NCBI RefSeq assembly: GCF_002286735.1
Contig: NZ_NRTA01000011.1
Coordinates: forward strand, 1-64,000
Source: Leptolyngbya sp. BC1307
Lineage (GTDB): Bacteria; Cyanobacteriota; Cyanobacteriia; Phormidesmidales; Phormidesmidaceae
Reading direction: 5' to 3'
DNA length: 64,000 nt
Shown piece by piece: positions 16,543-24,280 of the stretch; position 1 is the stretch's first letter, and each line of letters starts with the position of its first letter. The notes beneath the pieces are model-generated. The model searched no databases and had not been told where the DNA came from. It saw only the letters and a program-made list of their open reading frames with translations. A program made the translations under genes and the position numbers.

Positions 16543-18963
16543 ATGGCTGCTGTCGAAGCAGACTGGCAAATCGCGCCTGCGTCCTCTCCGCCTGATGAAT
16601 GGGTGAACGCTGTCGAGCAGATTACAGGACTGTCCCGTCCTCAGTGGGGGGCGCAGCTGCTGTGGGATCGGGGGCTGAGATCGGCTGAGGCGCTGCGGGG
16701 ATTTATTCATGCGGCAGATTATGAACCAGCTAGTCCGTTTGATTTCGGTGAGGAGATGGTATGGGCGGTAGAGCGGCTGATGGCGGCACGCGATCGCACT
16801 GAAAAGGTCGCCATTTGGGGAGACTTCGACGCCGATGGAATCACCTCTACAGCGGTGCTGTGGGACGGACTGCGACAGTTCTTCAGCGGCCCAGACCAGC
16901 TCACTTACTTCATTCCCAACCGCCTAAAAGAGTCGCATGGTCTTGCGATGACCGGCCTTGAGCAGCTAGCTGACCAGGGCGTGCAGCTAATTGTCACTTG
17001 CGATACGGGCAGTACCAATCCGCAAGAGATTGACCATGCCCAGCGGTTAGGCATGGAGGTGATTGTGACAGATCACCATACGCTGCCTACTCAGCGCCCG
17101 GCGGTCGTCGCGATTGTGAATCCTCGGGCTTTGCCAGCCGGCCACCCGATGGCACATCTGTCGGGGGTGGCGGTTGCTTATAAATTAATCGAGGCGCTCT
17201 ATGAACGACTGCCAGACGTGCCGACCCGACCGCTGAGCGAACTGGTTGACCTGGTGGCAATTGGTTTGATTGCTGATCTAGTAGAGCTGACGGGGGACTG
17301 TCGCTATCTGGCGCAAATTGGCATCGAACAGTTGCAAAAGCAGCTCAAGAGCGATCGCCCGACCCGGCCAGGCGTGGCAAAATTGTTGGAATTGTGTCGG
17401 CGGGCAGGCGATCGCCCTACCGACATCTCTTTTGGCATCGGCCCTCGGATTAATGCCGTCAGCCGCATCTATGGCGAGGCCAGCTTTTGCGTAGAGCTAT
17501 TGACTAGCGATGATTCTGAGCGCTGCCGAGTGCTAGCCGAAAAAGCAGAAGATGCCAACGCCCGGCGTAAGGCTCTGCAAAATACCGTTTTTCAGCAGGC
17601 GATAGATCAGCTAGAGAACCGGGATCTCTCCACGACGGGCGTAATTGTGCTGTGCGATCCGCAGTGGCCAGTCGGCGTATTAGGGCTAGTTGCCGGGCAG
17701 GTGGCGCAGCAGTATGGCAGGCCCACTATTTTGCTGACGCTAGATGCGCCGGGGACTGAAGGGACACTGGCTCGGGGGTCGGCCCGCTCGGTCAACCAGA
17801 TTGACCTGTACGACCTGGTCAACTCTCAATCGCATTTGCTCACTGGCTTTGGCGGGCATCCGTTTGCTGCTGGGCTGAGCTTGCCTGCCGCAGATTTGCC
17901 CATGTTTACAGCGGCAATTAATCAGCAGTATCGCCAAAAGCTGGGCGGGCAGCCCAATCAACCCAGAATAACGGCTGACTTGGTTGTAACGGTCGCTGAC
18001 TTGGGCCGAGACCTCTTCAATCAGCTTAATTTGCTAGAGCCTTGTGGTATGGGCAATCCGGCACCCAAGCTGCTGATCAAAGACTGCTGGTTTGAAGGGG
18101 CGCGGCACAAAAACTTAACCGACCGCAATGACCGCAAGATCAAATATATTCAGACCAGCTTTCGGCTTTGTGACCAGAGTATTAGCAGCGATCGCACAAG
18201 ACAATTCCCCGGCATCTGGTGGGGTCACTATAAAGAAGACCTGCCGCCGGGTCGCTGGGATGTGATAGCTGAGCTGGACTATAGCAAGTACTCAAAAGAC
18301 AAATATGCCAAAGGTCAGGACGCTGAGACCCGTCTGCTAGTGCGGCTAATCGACATTCGCCCGGCAGTAGCCATTGACACGCCGCTAACCCCAACAGTAG
18401 ACAACTGGCTGCTGGATCGCCGCCTGACTAATTCTGTCCCAGAAGATATCAAACCGGCTGTTAGAGAAGATACTTCAGAAACCGATCTGGTACTGAAAAA
18501 ATGCCCGACTCAATGGCAAGCGCTACAGCTATGGCAGCATCAGGCGAGCCAGCGCAATCAGCCCTTGGTCCTCGCTTTTGCCCCGCCCGCAGCGGTTGAT
18601 CCTATCCATAAGTGGAAAACCTTGCTCGGGCTAGCGAAGTACATCAGCCGGGCGCAGATTGTCGTGACCGCAGAGCGACTAGCAGAAAAATTAGAGGTGA
18701 GCGATCGCACCCTTCAGCTAGGACTAACCGCGCTAGCAAAAGCCGGATTCACCGTAGAAACGTCGGCAATAGACATTCGCCTGCGCTACGAGCCCGCAAT
18801 CAATCAGACCGACGATCTCATCAGAGCCGAAGCGCTCAGCCACTTTCTGTCCGCTGTACAAGAAGAGCATTTCCGCCGCCAGTACTTTTATCAGGTGCCT
18901 GTTTCTACGCTGCAAGCGGCTATTAGCGCTGAAGCTCTGCACTCATCTGCCCAACCGCGTTAG
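16543..18963 (+). CDS. recJ: Single-strand DNA exonuclease RecJ
   Basis: 5'-3' single-strand exonuclease in recombination and mismatch repair. DHH motifs: WGDFDADGITSTAVL near residue 88-102, VTCDTGSTN, VTDHHTLP near 185, SGVAVAYKL near 207, and the DHHA1 part with GFGGHPFAAGLSLP near 435. An OB-fold follows (ITADLVVTVADL... PCGMGNPAPKLLI). The last 200 residues are a cyanobacteria-type extension ending in a winged-helix-like stretch (LAEKLEVSDRTLQLGLTALAKAGF). At 806 residues it is longer than E. coli RecJ (577) because of this. The second DHH residue is standard, so it should be active. Confidence 0.92.
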   Translation: MAAVEADWQIAPASSPPDEWVNAVEQITGLSRPQWGAQLLWDRGLRSAEALRGFIHAADYEPASPFDFGEEMVWAVERLMAARDRTEKVAIWGDFDADGITSTAVLWDGLRQFFSGPDQLTYFIPNRLKESHGLAMTGLEQLADQGVQLIVTCDTGSTNPQEIDHAQRLGMEVIVTDHHTLPTQRPAVVAIVNPRALPAGHPMAHLSGVAVAYKLIEALYERLPDVPTRPLSELVDLVAIGLIADLVELTGDCRYLAQIGIEQLQKQLKSDRPTRPGVAKLLELCRRAGDRPTDISFGIGPRINAVSRIYGEASFCVELLTSDDSERCRVLAEKAEDANARRKALQNTVFQQAIDQLENRDLSTTGVIVLCDPQWPVGVLGLVAGQVAQQYGRPTILLTLDAPGTEGTLARGSARSVNQIDLYDLVNSQSHLLTGFGGHPFAAGLSLPAADLPMFTAAINQQYRQKLGGQPNQPRITADLVVTVADLGRDLFNQLNLLEPCGMGNPAPKLLIKDCWFEGARHKNLTDRNDRKIKYIQTSFRLCDQSISSDRTRQFPGIWWGHYKEDLPPGRWDVIAELDYSKYSKDKYAKGQDAETRLLVRLIDIRPAVAIDTPLTPTVDNWLLDRRLTNSVPEDIKPAVREDTSETDLVLKKCPTQWQALQLWQHQASQRNQPLVLAFAPPAAVDPIHKWKTLLGLAKYISRAQIVVTAERLAEKLEVSDRTLQLGLTALAKAGFTVETSAIDIRLRYEPAINQTDDLIRAEALSHFLSAVQEEHFRRQYFYQVPVSTLQAAISAEALHSSAQPR

Positions 18964-18998
18964 ACGCTCATCCTTTCGAAATAGATTATCTGAACAGA

Positions 18999-19028
18999 TT
19001 GACAATTTGGGAAAAATAACGGTATCAT
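18999..19028 (+). promoter_or_regulatory. Sigma70-type promoter of the DUF4278 gene
   Basis: TTGACA at 18999-19004 and TATCAT at 19023-19028 are separated by 18 bases. Initiation is expected at about 19035, ten bases before the riboswitch starts. Confidence 0.75.
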
Positions 19029-19035
19029 TAGATAC
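19022..19035. promoter_or_regulatory. NtcA-type binding palindrome
   Basis: GTA (19022-19024), eight bases, TAC (19033-19035): an exact match to the GTA-N8-TAC consensus of NtcA, the global nitrogen regulator of cyanobacteria. It covers the -10 box and the start point, where binding should block transcription. NtcA binds when 2-oxoglutarate is high (nitrogen-poor), so the downstream gene should be on in nitrogen excess. Binding itself is inferred. Confidence 0.65.
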
Positions 19036-19045
19036 AGAAACAAAA

Positions 19046-19178
19046 GCGTTCATCTTTATTAGGAGAAGCAGCCGTATTGACATTCACTGACCGCTGCAAC
19101 CTCTGCAAAAGACGGAAGTAAGGGTGCATAGCCCGGCTAACAGCTAGTATTAGGTCTACCCACTCTGAAGGAACGCGC
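19046..19178 (+). ncRNA. Glutamine riboswitch (glnA / Downstream-peptide type)
   Basis: The ends GCGTTC (19046-19051) and GAACGC (19171-19176) form the closing P1 stem. The core has the conserved GACGGAAGTA (19111-19120), a hairpin GGGTGCATAGCCC just after it, and TGAAGGAACGC (19166-19176). This order and these blocks are those of glutamine aptamers found only in cyanobacteria (and marine phages). CAGC (19069-19072) and GCTG (19093-19096) can form a side stem. The segment between the core and the final block is longer than in the compact glnA form. It sits between promoter and start codon of a small DUF4278 gene, the usual place of the Downstream-peptide form. Confidence 0.88.
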
Positions 19179-19209
19179 CTCTTCACTCTACAAACCCTTT
19201 TTGGAGGCG
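19176..19209 (+). promoter_or_regulatory. Ribosome-site sequestering hairpin (candidate expression platform)
   Basis: CGCCTC (19176-19181) is the exact complement of GAGGCG (19204-19209), which holds most of the GGAGG ribosome site (19203-19207). This stem shares base 19176 with the 3' strand of P1, so ligand-bound P1 and the masking stem should compete at their border. That predicts that glutamine frees the ribosome site. With an overlap of one base the coupling could be weak. Confidence 0.45.
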
Positions 19210-19214
19210 AATCC

Positions 19215-19391
19215 ATGCAACTCTCATATCGCGGCGTTAAATACAACACTTCAAAGCCCGCCGTTGAAGTCACTGAAATTCAGGAAGTTGGCCACTATCG
19301 CGGCGCTACCTATCACATGCACCGTGCGGTTAATGCCCCTGCTCGGCAGTCCAGCGACGTTTTGAAGTATCGCGGCGCAATTGTTCACTAG
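19215..19391 (+). CDS. Small DUF4278 protein, PirA-like
   Basis: A 58-residue protein, MQLSYRGVKYNTSKPAVEV at the start, with the repeated motif YRG: LSYRGVKYN, GHYRGATYH and LKYRGAIVH. The first motif and the size are typical of the DUF4278 family of cyanobacteria, which includes PirA, a small PII-binding regulator of arginine synthesis in Synechocystis that is repressed by NtcA. GGAGG (19203-19207) lies eight bases before the ATG. Promoter, NtcA-type site, glutamine riboswitch and terminator all belong to this gene. That context supports a role in nitrogen signalling; identity with PirA is inference. Confidence 0.8.
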   Translation: MQLSYRGVKYNTSKPAVEVTEIQEVGHYRGATYHMHRAVNAPARQSSDVLKYRGAIVH

Positions 19392-19444
19392 AGCTTTAAG
19401 TGCTGACGGCTAGTTTAATGGCTTTAATTCAATAGCCCTGATGG

Positions 19445-19478
19445 GGGCGCGTTCTCCTGGCAGGATGCGTCCTTTTTT
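19445..19478 (+). terminator. Intrinsic terminator of the DUF4278 gene
   Basis: GGGCGC (19445-19450) pairs with GCGTCC (19667-type arm at 19467-19472) with one G-T pair, the inner TCC/GGA extends the stem, and six T follow (19473-19478). It lies 54 bases past the stop and closes the unit before the next kinase gene. Confidence 0.75.
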
Positions 19479-19523
19479 GTTGCTGTATCATAGCGGTAGC
19501 CACCATAGGGAAGCGCAGAGCTG

Positions 19524-20849
19524 ATGCTAGGATTCATCGCAGGGCTGGTGATTGGGTTAGTAATACTCGGCATCCATCGGCGGCGCTATGATGCCAAGCT
19601 CAGAAGACTATTGTACCGGCTGGAAGACCGCCAGCCGCTGTCAACCTTGGGGTATGGCGCTCAGCTTGCCAGTGCGATCGCCGAACAGCAAGCCCAAATT
19701 AAAACCCTGACCGAACAGCTGCAAGAATTCCGTCAGCTGATCAAACAGGCCCCGGTGGGCTATTTGCAAGTTGATGAAGAGAATCGCTTGCTCTGGTGCA
19801 ACCAGCGGGCTCAGGAGTTTTTAGATATTGAGCAGAGCGACTATGCTCAGCCTCGGCTGCTGCTGGCCATTGTGCGCTCTTATGAACTCGATCAGCTAGT
19901 CGAGCGCACTCGTCAGACTCAAGCAGTCTGTGAAGCCAGCTGGACATTTAACTCGATTTCTACCGATCCCTTCAACTATTTAGAACGGCCTGCCTATCCG
20001 CTGCAAGGCTACGGATTACCCCTCAGCAACGGTCACGTCGGTGTCTTTTTAGAGAATAAACAAGAAGCAGTGAGTCTGGCGCAGCAGCGCGATCGCTGGA
20101 TTTCCGACGTTGCCCATGAGCTAAAAACGCCGCTGACTTCCATTCGGCTAGTCGCTGAAACCCTGGAATCGCGAGTCAGCCCAGAACTGCTCAGCTGGGT
20201 AGAGCGCCTGCTCAAAGAAGTGATCCGCCTGAGCCGGTTGGTAGATGATGTGCTTAATATGAGCAACTTAGAGCAGCATCAGGCTCGCTTAGAAGATGAA
20301 GCCGCTATCGATTTGGTCGCGTCGATTCATGCCGCCTGGCAGGGCATAGAGCCCCTCGCTAAACTCAAACAGCTTGATCTTGACTATCAAGGCCCGCCAG
20401 AACTCATGGCCAACGTCAACGCCAGCCTGATGCACCGGGTGTTTTACAATCTGCTGAGCAACGCTGTGAAGTACAGTCCGCCCAACCATCCGATTCAGGT
20501 ACGCTTGAGCGTGCCGGCGGTTCCTCAACCCATGGACCCTGACGATGCTTATATCTTGATCGAAGTGATTGACGCAGGCGAAGGGCTAGCTGAGAAAGAT
20601 CTGCCCCATGTCTTTGACAGATTCTACCGGGCAGATCCGGCGCGCAGCCGCAAAGAAAGCTTTGAGGGGGCCGCCACCGCCACAGATAGCCCCGAGATAG
20701 CTAAACTCTCTAGCAGCGGTACCGGGCTAGGGCTAGCCATTGTGCGTCAGATTGTAGAGTCTCATCAGGGTTGGGTGGAGGCTAAAAATGACCCCGAGAC
20801 CGGCGGTGCCTGGCTGCAGCTATGGCTACCCGGTAAGCGTCTAATATAA
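19524..20849 (+). CDS. PAS-domain sensor histidine kinase (SphS-like)
   Basis: One N-terminal membrane helix (residues 2-18), a coiled-coil linker, a PAS domain (IKQAPVGYLQVDEENRLLWCNQRAQEFL, about 72-99), then HisKA with the phospho-accepting His in DVAHELKTPLTSIR (about 195-208), the N box LLSNAVKYSP and G boxes (DAGEGLAEKDLPHVFDRFYR, GTGLGLAIVRQIV). Single helix plus PAS is the layout of PhoR and of cyanobacterial SphS, the phosphate-starvation sensor, and WCN in the PAS domain fits what I recall of SphS. No response regulator gene is adjacent, so the partner cannot be confirmed here. Confidence 0.85.
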   Translation: MLGFIAGLVIGLVILGIHRRRYDAKLRRLLYRLEDRQPLSTLGYGAQLASAIAEQQAQIKTLTEQLQEFRQLIKQAPVGYLQVDEENRLLWCNQRAQEFLDIEQSDYAQPRLLLAIVRSYELDQLVERTRQTQAVCEASWTFNSISTDPFNYLERPAYPLQGYGLPLSNGHVGVFLENKQEAVSLAQQRDRWISDVAHELKTPLTSIRLVAETLESRVSPELLSWVERLLKEVIRLSRLVDDVLNMSNLEQHQARLEDEAAIDLVASIHAAWQGIEPLAKLKQLDLDYQGPPELMANVNASLMHRVFYNLLSNAVKYSPPNHPIQVRLSVPAVPQPMDPDDAYILIEVIDAGEGLAEKDLPHVFDRFYRADPARSRKESFEGAATATDSPEIAKLSSSGTGLGLAIVRQIVESHQGWVEAKNDPETGGAWLQLWLPGKRLI

Positions 20850-21139
20850 TGATATGGCGTTGGCCACTTTGCTGACTACGCCAGCGATCGCTAGAACCGC
20901 CGTATATGGCGGATGGAGCGGCGCACAAGCGTATAAGTACAGCCGCACGCTTAACTATAATCTATTAAAATATTGTTCATTCTGCAGGGCTATCCCTTGT
21001 GTATGTCCGGAGATACCTGGTTGAATAAGTAAAGATTTGTAGATTGCCCCGTTGCTGAAGGTGGCTGTTCGGACAGCCGTTCTATCAGCCCTCCCTTGAC
21101 CGCGTGACCTCTTACAGCGTAGCGAAAGCTTCTGTCCCT
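20850..21139. other. Intergenic region with half of the 2466-type repeat
   Basis: ATATGGCGTTGGCCACTT near 20,863 resembles the left arm of the nested repeat at 2466. CCGCCGTATATGGCGG near 20,900 is a short hairpin with no T-run. TATAAT-like sequence near 20,957 could serve the pseudouridine synthase gene. No gene recognised. Confidence 0.4.
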
Positions 21140-21901
21140 ATGACCGAAAGGCTGCAAAAGCTGCTATCTCAGCGAGGCATCGCTTCCCGTCGCCAGGCCG
21201 AAAAGCTAATTTTAGGCGGTCGGGTGACCGTCAACGGCAAGACGGCTGAGATCGGGCAGCAGGCAGATGTGAGTACTGATCGGGTCTGTGTGGATGGCGT
21301 AGAAATTGGCAGGCCGCCTCAAGGCGTTTACTTTTTGCTGCACAAGCCTAAAGGAGTCGTTTCTACCTGCAAAGATCCGCAGGGACGGAAAACCGTTCTA
21401 GACCTGTTGGACGAATCGTTACAGACTAGATCAGGTATTCATCCGGTAGGCCGCCTGGATGCCGACTCGACGGGAGCGCTCTTACTTACGAACGACGGTC
21501 AGCTAACGTATGGACTTACGCACCCCCGACATCAGCTGCCCAAAAACTATCAGGTGCGAGTGCAGGGGATACCCTCTGCTGCTGCCCTTCAGCGGTGGCG
21601 CACTGGAGTAATGCTATCAGGCCGCCGTACGCTGCCAGCTGATGTGCAAATTGTCAAACGCTTAGCAGACAGTCAAACCCTCTTGAGAGTAACGTTGACA
21701 GAAGGACGCAACCGGCAAATTCGCCGAGTAGCTGAAGCCCTGGGCTACCCGGTTACTGCTCTACACAGAACCCAAATTGGCTCCCTGAAGCTAGGAAACT
21801 TGCTTAATGGTCGCTATCGTTCGCTAGAGGATAGTGAGGTCGCTCACCTCAAACAGACCGCTTTAAAAACCGGCCCACCTGTTCCGGCTGTCAATCTTTA
21901 G
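21140..21901 (+). CDS. Ribosomal RNA pseudouridine synthase, RsuA/RluB/E/F type
   Basis: Isomerises uridine in rRNA. An S4 RNA-binding domain (ERLQKLLSQRGIASRRQAEKLILGGRVTVNG) occupies residues 3-35. The catalytic domain has HPVGRLDADSTGALLLTNDGQL with the catalytic Asp in the RLD triplet, and RNRQIRRVAEALGYPV. The frame opens at a GTG (21104), but the ATG at 21140 (MTERLQKLL) puts the S4 domain at the N-terminus as in the family. The target site (16S or 23S) cannot be told from sequence. The RodZ-like gene follows 74 bases later. Confidence 0.92.
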   Translation: MTERLQKLLSQRGIASRRQAEKLILGGRVTVNGKTAEIGQQADVSTDRVCVDGVEIGRPPQGVYFLLHKPKGVVSTCKDPQGRKTVLDLLDESLQTRSGIHPVGRLDADSTGALLLTNDGQLTYGLTHPRHQLPKNYQVRVQGIPSAAALQRWRTGVMLSGRRTLPADVQIVKRLADSQTLLRVTLTEGRNRQIRRVAEALGYPVTALHRTQIGSLKLGNLLNGRYRSLEDSEVAHLKQTALKTGPPVPAVNL

Positions 21902-21975
21902 GTCCGCGAAGCTTGTCACCCCTGGATATCACTCAAAGAACCCATTTCTCCGGCCTTAATATCTCGCCTCCTATC

Positions 21976-22779
21976 ATGAAGCAGAAAGCTCGTACTAAAA
22001 AACCCACTGCTCAGCAGCTACAGCAAGAGCAGCTTTACTCGCTGGGCAGCTTGCTCAAGCAGGCCCGTCTACAGGGGGGGCTGTCGCTAGGGGTCATTGA
22101 AGAGCGCACCCTGATTCGTCAGATGCTGCTGTCTGCCCTAGAGGAAGGTGATTTGGCCGAGCTGCCTGAGCCCATTTATGTGCAGGCTCTACTATGTCGA
22201 TATGGCAATGCGCTAGGGCTAGATGGTGAGGCGCTGGCAAGTCAGTTTTTTACCCGTCCGGTGGTGCAAGCGCCCAGAGCCTCTTGGAAGGATTCGCCGG
22301 CGGCGCAGCTACGTCCGCTCCATCTTTACGGGGCCTACGTACTGCTGATTATGGGAGCGATTGGCGCTCTCTCTGCCCTGTTGCAGCGGACTGCGCCTGA
22401 TATGACGGCCCAGCCTATTTTAGATCCTGAAGCGATTGAGCAACTGATGCCGAAAGAGACTCAGCAGGTTAAGTCGGAGCCTGAGGCTCCTGTTGAGGAC
22501 AAACCCAAGGCTCAAGCCCGCCCGGTTGAAGTTGACCTGGTGCTGACCGAACAGTCTTGGGTACGGGTAGTGGCCGATGGCTCTACTGAGTTTGAGGCGA
22601 TTTTGGAGCAGGGAGAAACGCGCACCTGGGTGGCGGATCAGTCAATTACGGTGCGGGTCGGGAACGCGGGCGGTGTGCTTTACTCTTACAACCAGTCTGA
22701 AGCTGAACCAATGGGCGAGTTGGGAATGCCTGAAGAGCGCACCTTTGGCCCAGCGGTCAGCCTGATGTCATCGCAGTAG
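21976..22779 (+). CDS. RodZ-like membrane-anchored helix-turn-helix protein
   Basis: Cytoplasmic helix-turn-helix (YSLGSLLKQARLQGGLSLGVIEERTLIRQMLLSALEEGD, about residues 22-60), a single membrane helix (LYGAYVLLIMGAIGALSALL, about 117-136), a proline- and acid-rich linker and a C-terminal beta domain (VDLVLTEQSWVRVVADG... GETRTWVADQSITVRVGNAGGV) of DUF4115 type. This is the layout of RodZ, which links MreB filaments to the membrane in rod-shaped cells. The frame opens at a TTG (21913); I prefer the ATG at 21976. Probably co-transcribed with the pseudouridine synthase gene. Confidence 0.85.
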   Translation: MKQKARTKKPTAQQLQQEQLYSLGSLLKQARLQGGLSLGVIEERTLIRQMLLSALEEGDLAELPEPIYVQALLCRYGNALGLDGEALASQFFTRPVVQAPRASWKDSPAAQLRPLHLYGAYVLLIMGAIGALSALLQRTAPDMTAQPILDPEAIEQLMPKETQQVKSEPEAPVEDKPKAQARPVEVDLVLTEQSWVRVVADGSTEFEAILEQGETRTWVADQSITVRVGNAGGVLYSYNQSEAEPMGELGMPEERTFGPAVSLMSSQ

Positions 22780-22800
22780 ACGAACTGTACGGATCGAGGG

Positions 22801-24180
22801 TTAGTCAGCGAAAGGGCTTGGGTTGAAGGGCTGGTTGCTCTCAGAGGCAAAGGCCGGTTGAGCGGCTAGCGGCTTGGTGGCTAGCGTTACGGTAGCGGTA
22901 GTGCCCTGACCAGTTTGACTCGTTAGCGTGAGTTGGCCCTCGTGATTATTGGCAATGACTTTGGCGATCGCCAGTCCCAATCCTGATCCGCCCGCTGCTC
23001 CGTGAGTGCTGCGGGGCCGGGCCGGATCTACTCGGTAAAAGCGGTCAAAAATACGGCTGAGGTCTTTAGCCGGAATACCGATGCCGGTATCGGTGACGGT
23101 GAGCGTAATCTGATAGGCGGTAGCAGTGAGCTTCGCCGTAATTTCGCCACGGGTTGTGTACTGGATGGCGTTGGCAATCAGGTTGGTGAATAGGCGGGTG
23201 AGCTGGTCGGCGTCGCCTCGTATGAGGATGGCTGGGTCGGTGGCGGTGTAGCTGAGCTGGAGTGATTTTTCTCGGGCGATCGCCTGCTGCTCTTCGATTA
23301 CATCTTGAAGCAGGGCGGTGAGATCGATGCGATCGCGCTGCATAGGCACCAGTCCGCTTTCTTGCCGGGCCAAAAACAACAGATCATCCACCAGCCTGCC
23401 GAGCCGCCGGGTCAGGCGTTCGACGACCTCTAGCTGACTGCGCTGAAACTGTTCGTCGGGGTCAGCTAGTGCTACTTGAACATTGGTCTGGATGACGGCA
23501 ATGGGGTTGCGCAGCTCGTGTGAGGCATCGGCAGTAAACTGCTTGAGCTGCTGGTACGAGTCTTTGACAGGGGCGATCGCCAGCCCTGAGAGCAGCCAGC
23601 CAATAGCCGCGACTGCAACTAGCATGGCGCTGCTGCCCAAGGCCAGATCGACAATCAGCTGACGGCTAGACTTAGAAACTTCAAACCAGGGATGACTGAC
23701 GCGCAGATAGCCCAGCAGCTGCGATCCTGACTGCACCCGCTGGGTGATCTGCCGGAGCACAATGCCGTCGGGAGGGGTGACGGTTTCACCGTTGGGGTTG
23801 ACGTGAAGAGAAACCGCGTGTGGCCGGGAAAAGGTGGTCCAGACCAGTTCGCCTGCTGGGTTGAACCATTCAAGGTCAATGTGGTCGTCTTCGCTGGCCT
23901 CTTCGCTATTGCGGAAGCTGTCTTCAATATTGACTCGCAGGGGCGGATCGACAACGCCGACAGCGGTTAGCAGTCGTTGCTCAGTGCCGTTGAGATCAGG
24001 ATCGGGCTCGATGACGAGCGATCGCTGCACAATTTCCACGACATGGTTAAGCGTATCGTCTACTCGCTCTACCAGCGTGCTGCGGACGTAGATGTAGACG
24101 CCGCTGGCAAAGAGTAGCAGCAGGACGGCAGTGACAATGGTGTACCAGAGGGCCAGGCGGCGGCGAGTGGTTTGGAACAT
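22801..24180 (-). CDS. Sensor histidine kinase with periplasmic sensor domain
   Basis: Residues 8-28 are a membrane helix; a periplasmic domain follows (TLVERVDDTLNHVVEIVQRSLVIEPD... HPWFEVSKSSRQLI); a second helix lies near 180-200 (LALGSSAMLVAVAAIGWLLSGLAI). HisKA has FTADASHELRNPIAVIQTNVQVAL with the phospho-accepting His, then NLIANAIQYTTRG, DTGIGIPAKDLSRIFDRFYRVDPAR and GSGLGLAIAKVIANNHEG. It resembles the cyanobacterial RppB/NrsS group, but the stimulus is unknown and no response regulator is adjacent. The frame extends to a GTG at 24279, two bases from the divergent sod start; the ATG at 24180 (MFQTTRRRLALWYT) is more likely. Confidence 0.88.
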   Translation of the reverse strand: MFQTTRRRLALWYTIVTAVLLLLFASGVYIYVRSTLVERVDDTLNHVVEIVQRSLVIEPDPDLNGTEQRLLTAVGVVDPPLRVNIEDSFRNSEEASEDDHIDLEWFNPAGELVWTTFSRPHAVSLHVNPNGETVTPPDGIVLRQITQRVQSGSQLLGYLRVSHPWFEVSKSSRQLIVDLALGSSAMLVAVAAIGWLLSGLAIAPVKDSYQQLKQFTADASHELRNPIAVIQTNVQVALADPDEQFQRSQLEVVERLTRRLGRLVDDLLFLARQESGLVPMQRDRIDLTALLQDVIEEQQAIAREKSLQLSYTATDPAILIRGDADQLTRLFTNLIANAIQYTTRGEITAKLTATAYQITLTVTDTGIGIPAKDLSRIFDRFYRVDPARPRSTHGAAGGSGLGLAIAKVIANNHEGQLTLTSQTGQGTTATVTLATKPLAAQPAFASESNQPFNPSPFAD

Positions 24181-24280
24181 GGGCCGGAGCAGGGGAGCAC
24201 GGGAGAGAGGGAGCTTTGGGAGGAGGAAGAGGCTGATAATTTGATCATATAATCTGCATGTCGGTACCGTTGGTTTCACT

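Noticed and set aside
19028-19273. 81-residue minus-strand frame over the riboswitch
   Set aside because: The plus strand holds conserved aptamer blocks and the DUF4278 start; the minus frame is a chance by-product.
24181-24279. N-terminal extension of the sensor kinase to a GTG
   Set aside because: It would start two bases from the divergent sodA start and adds 33 residues before the family-typical MFQTTRRRLALWYT.
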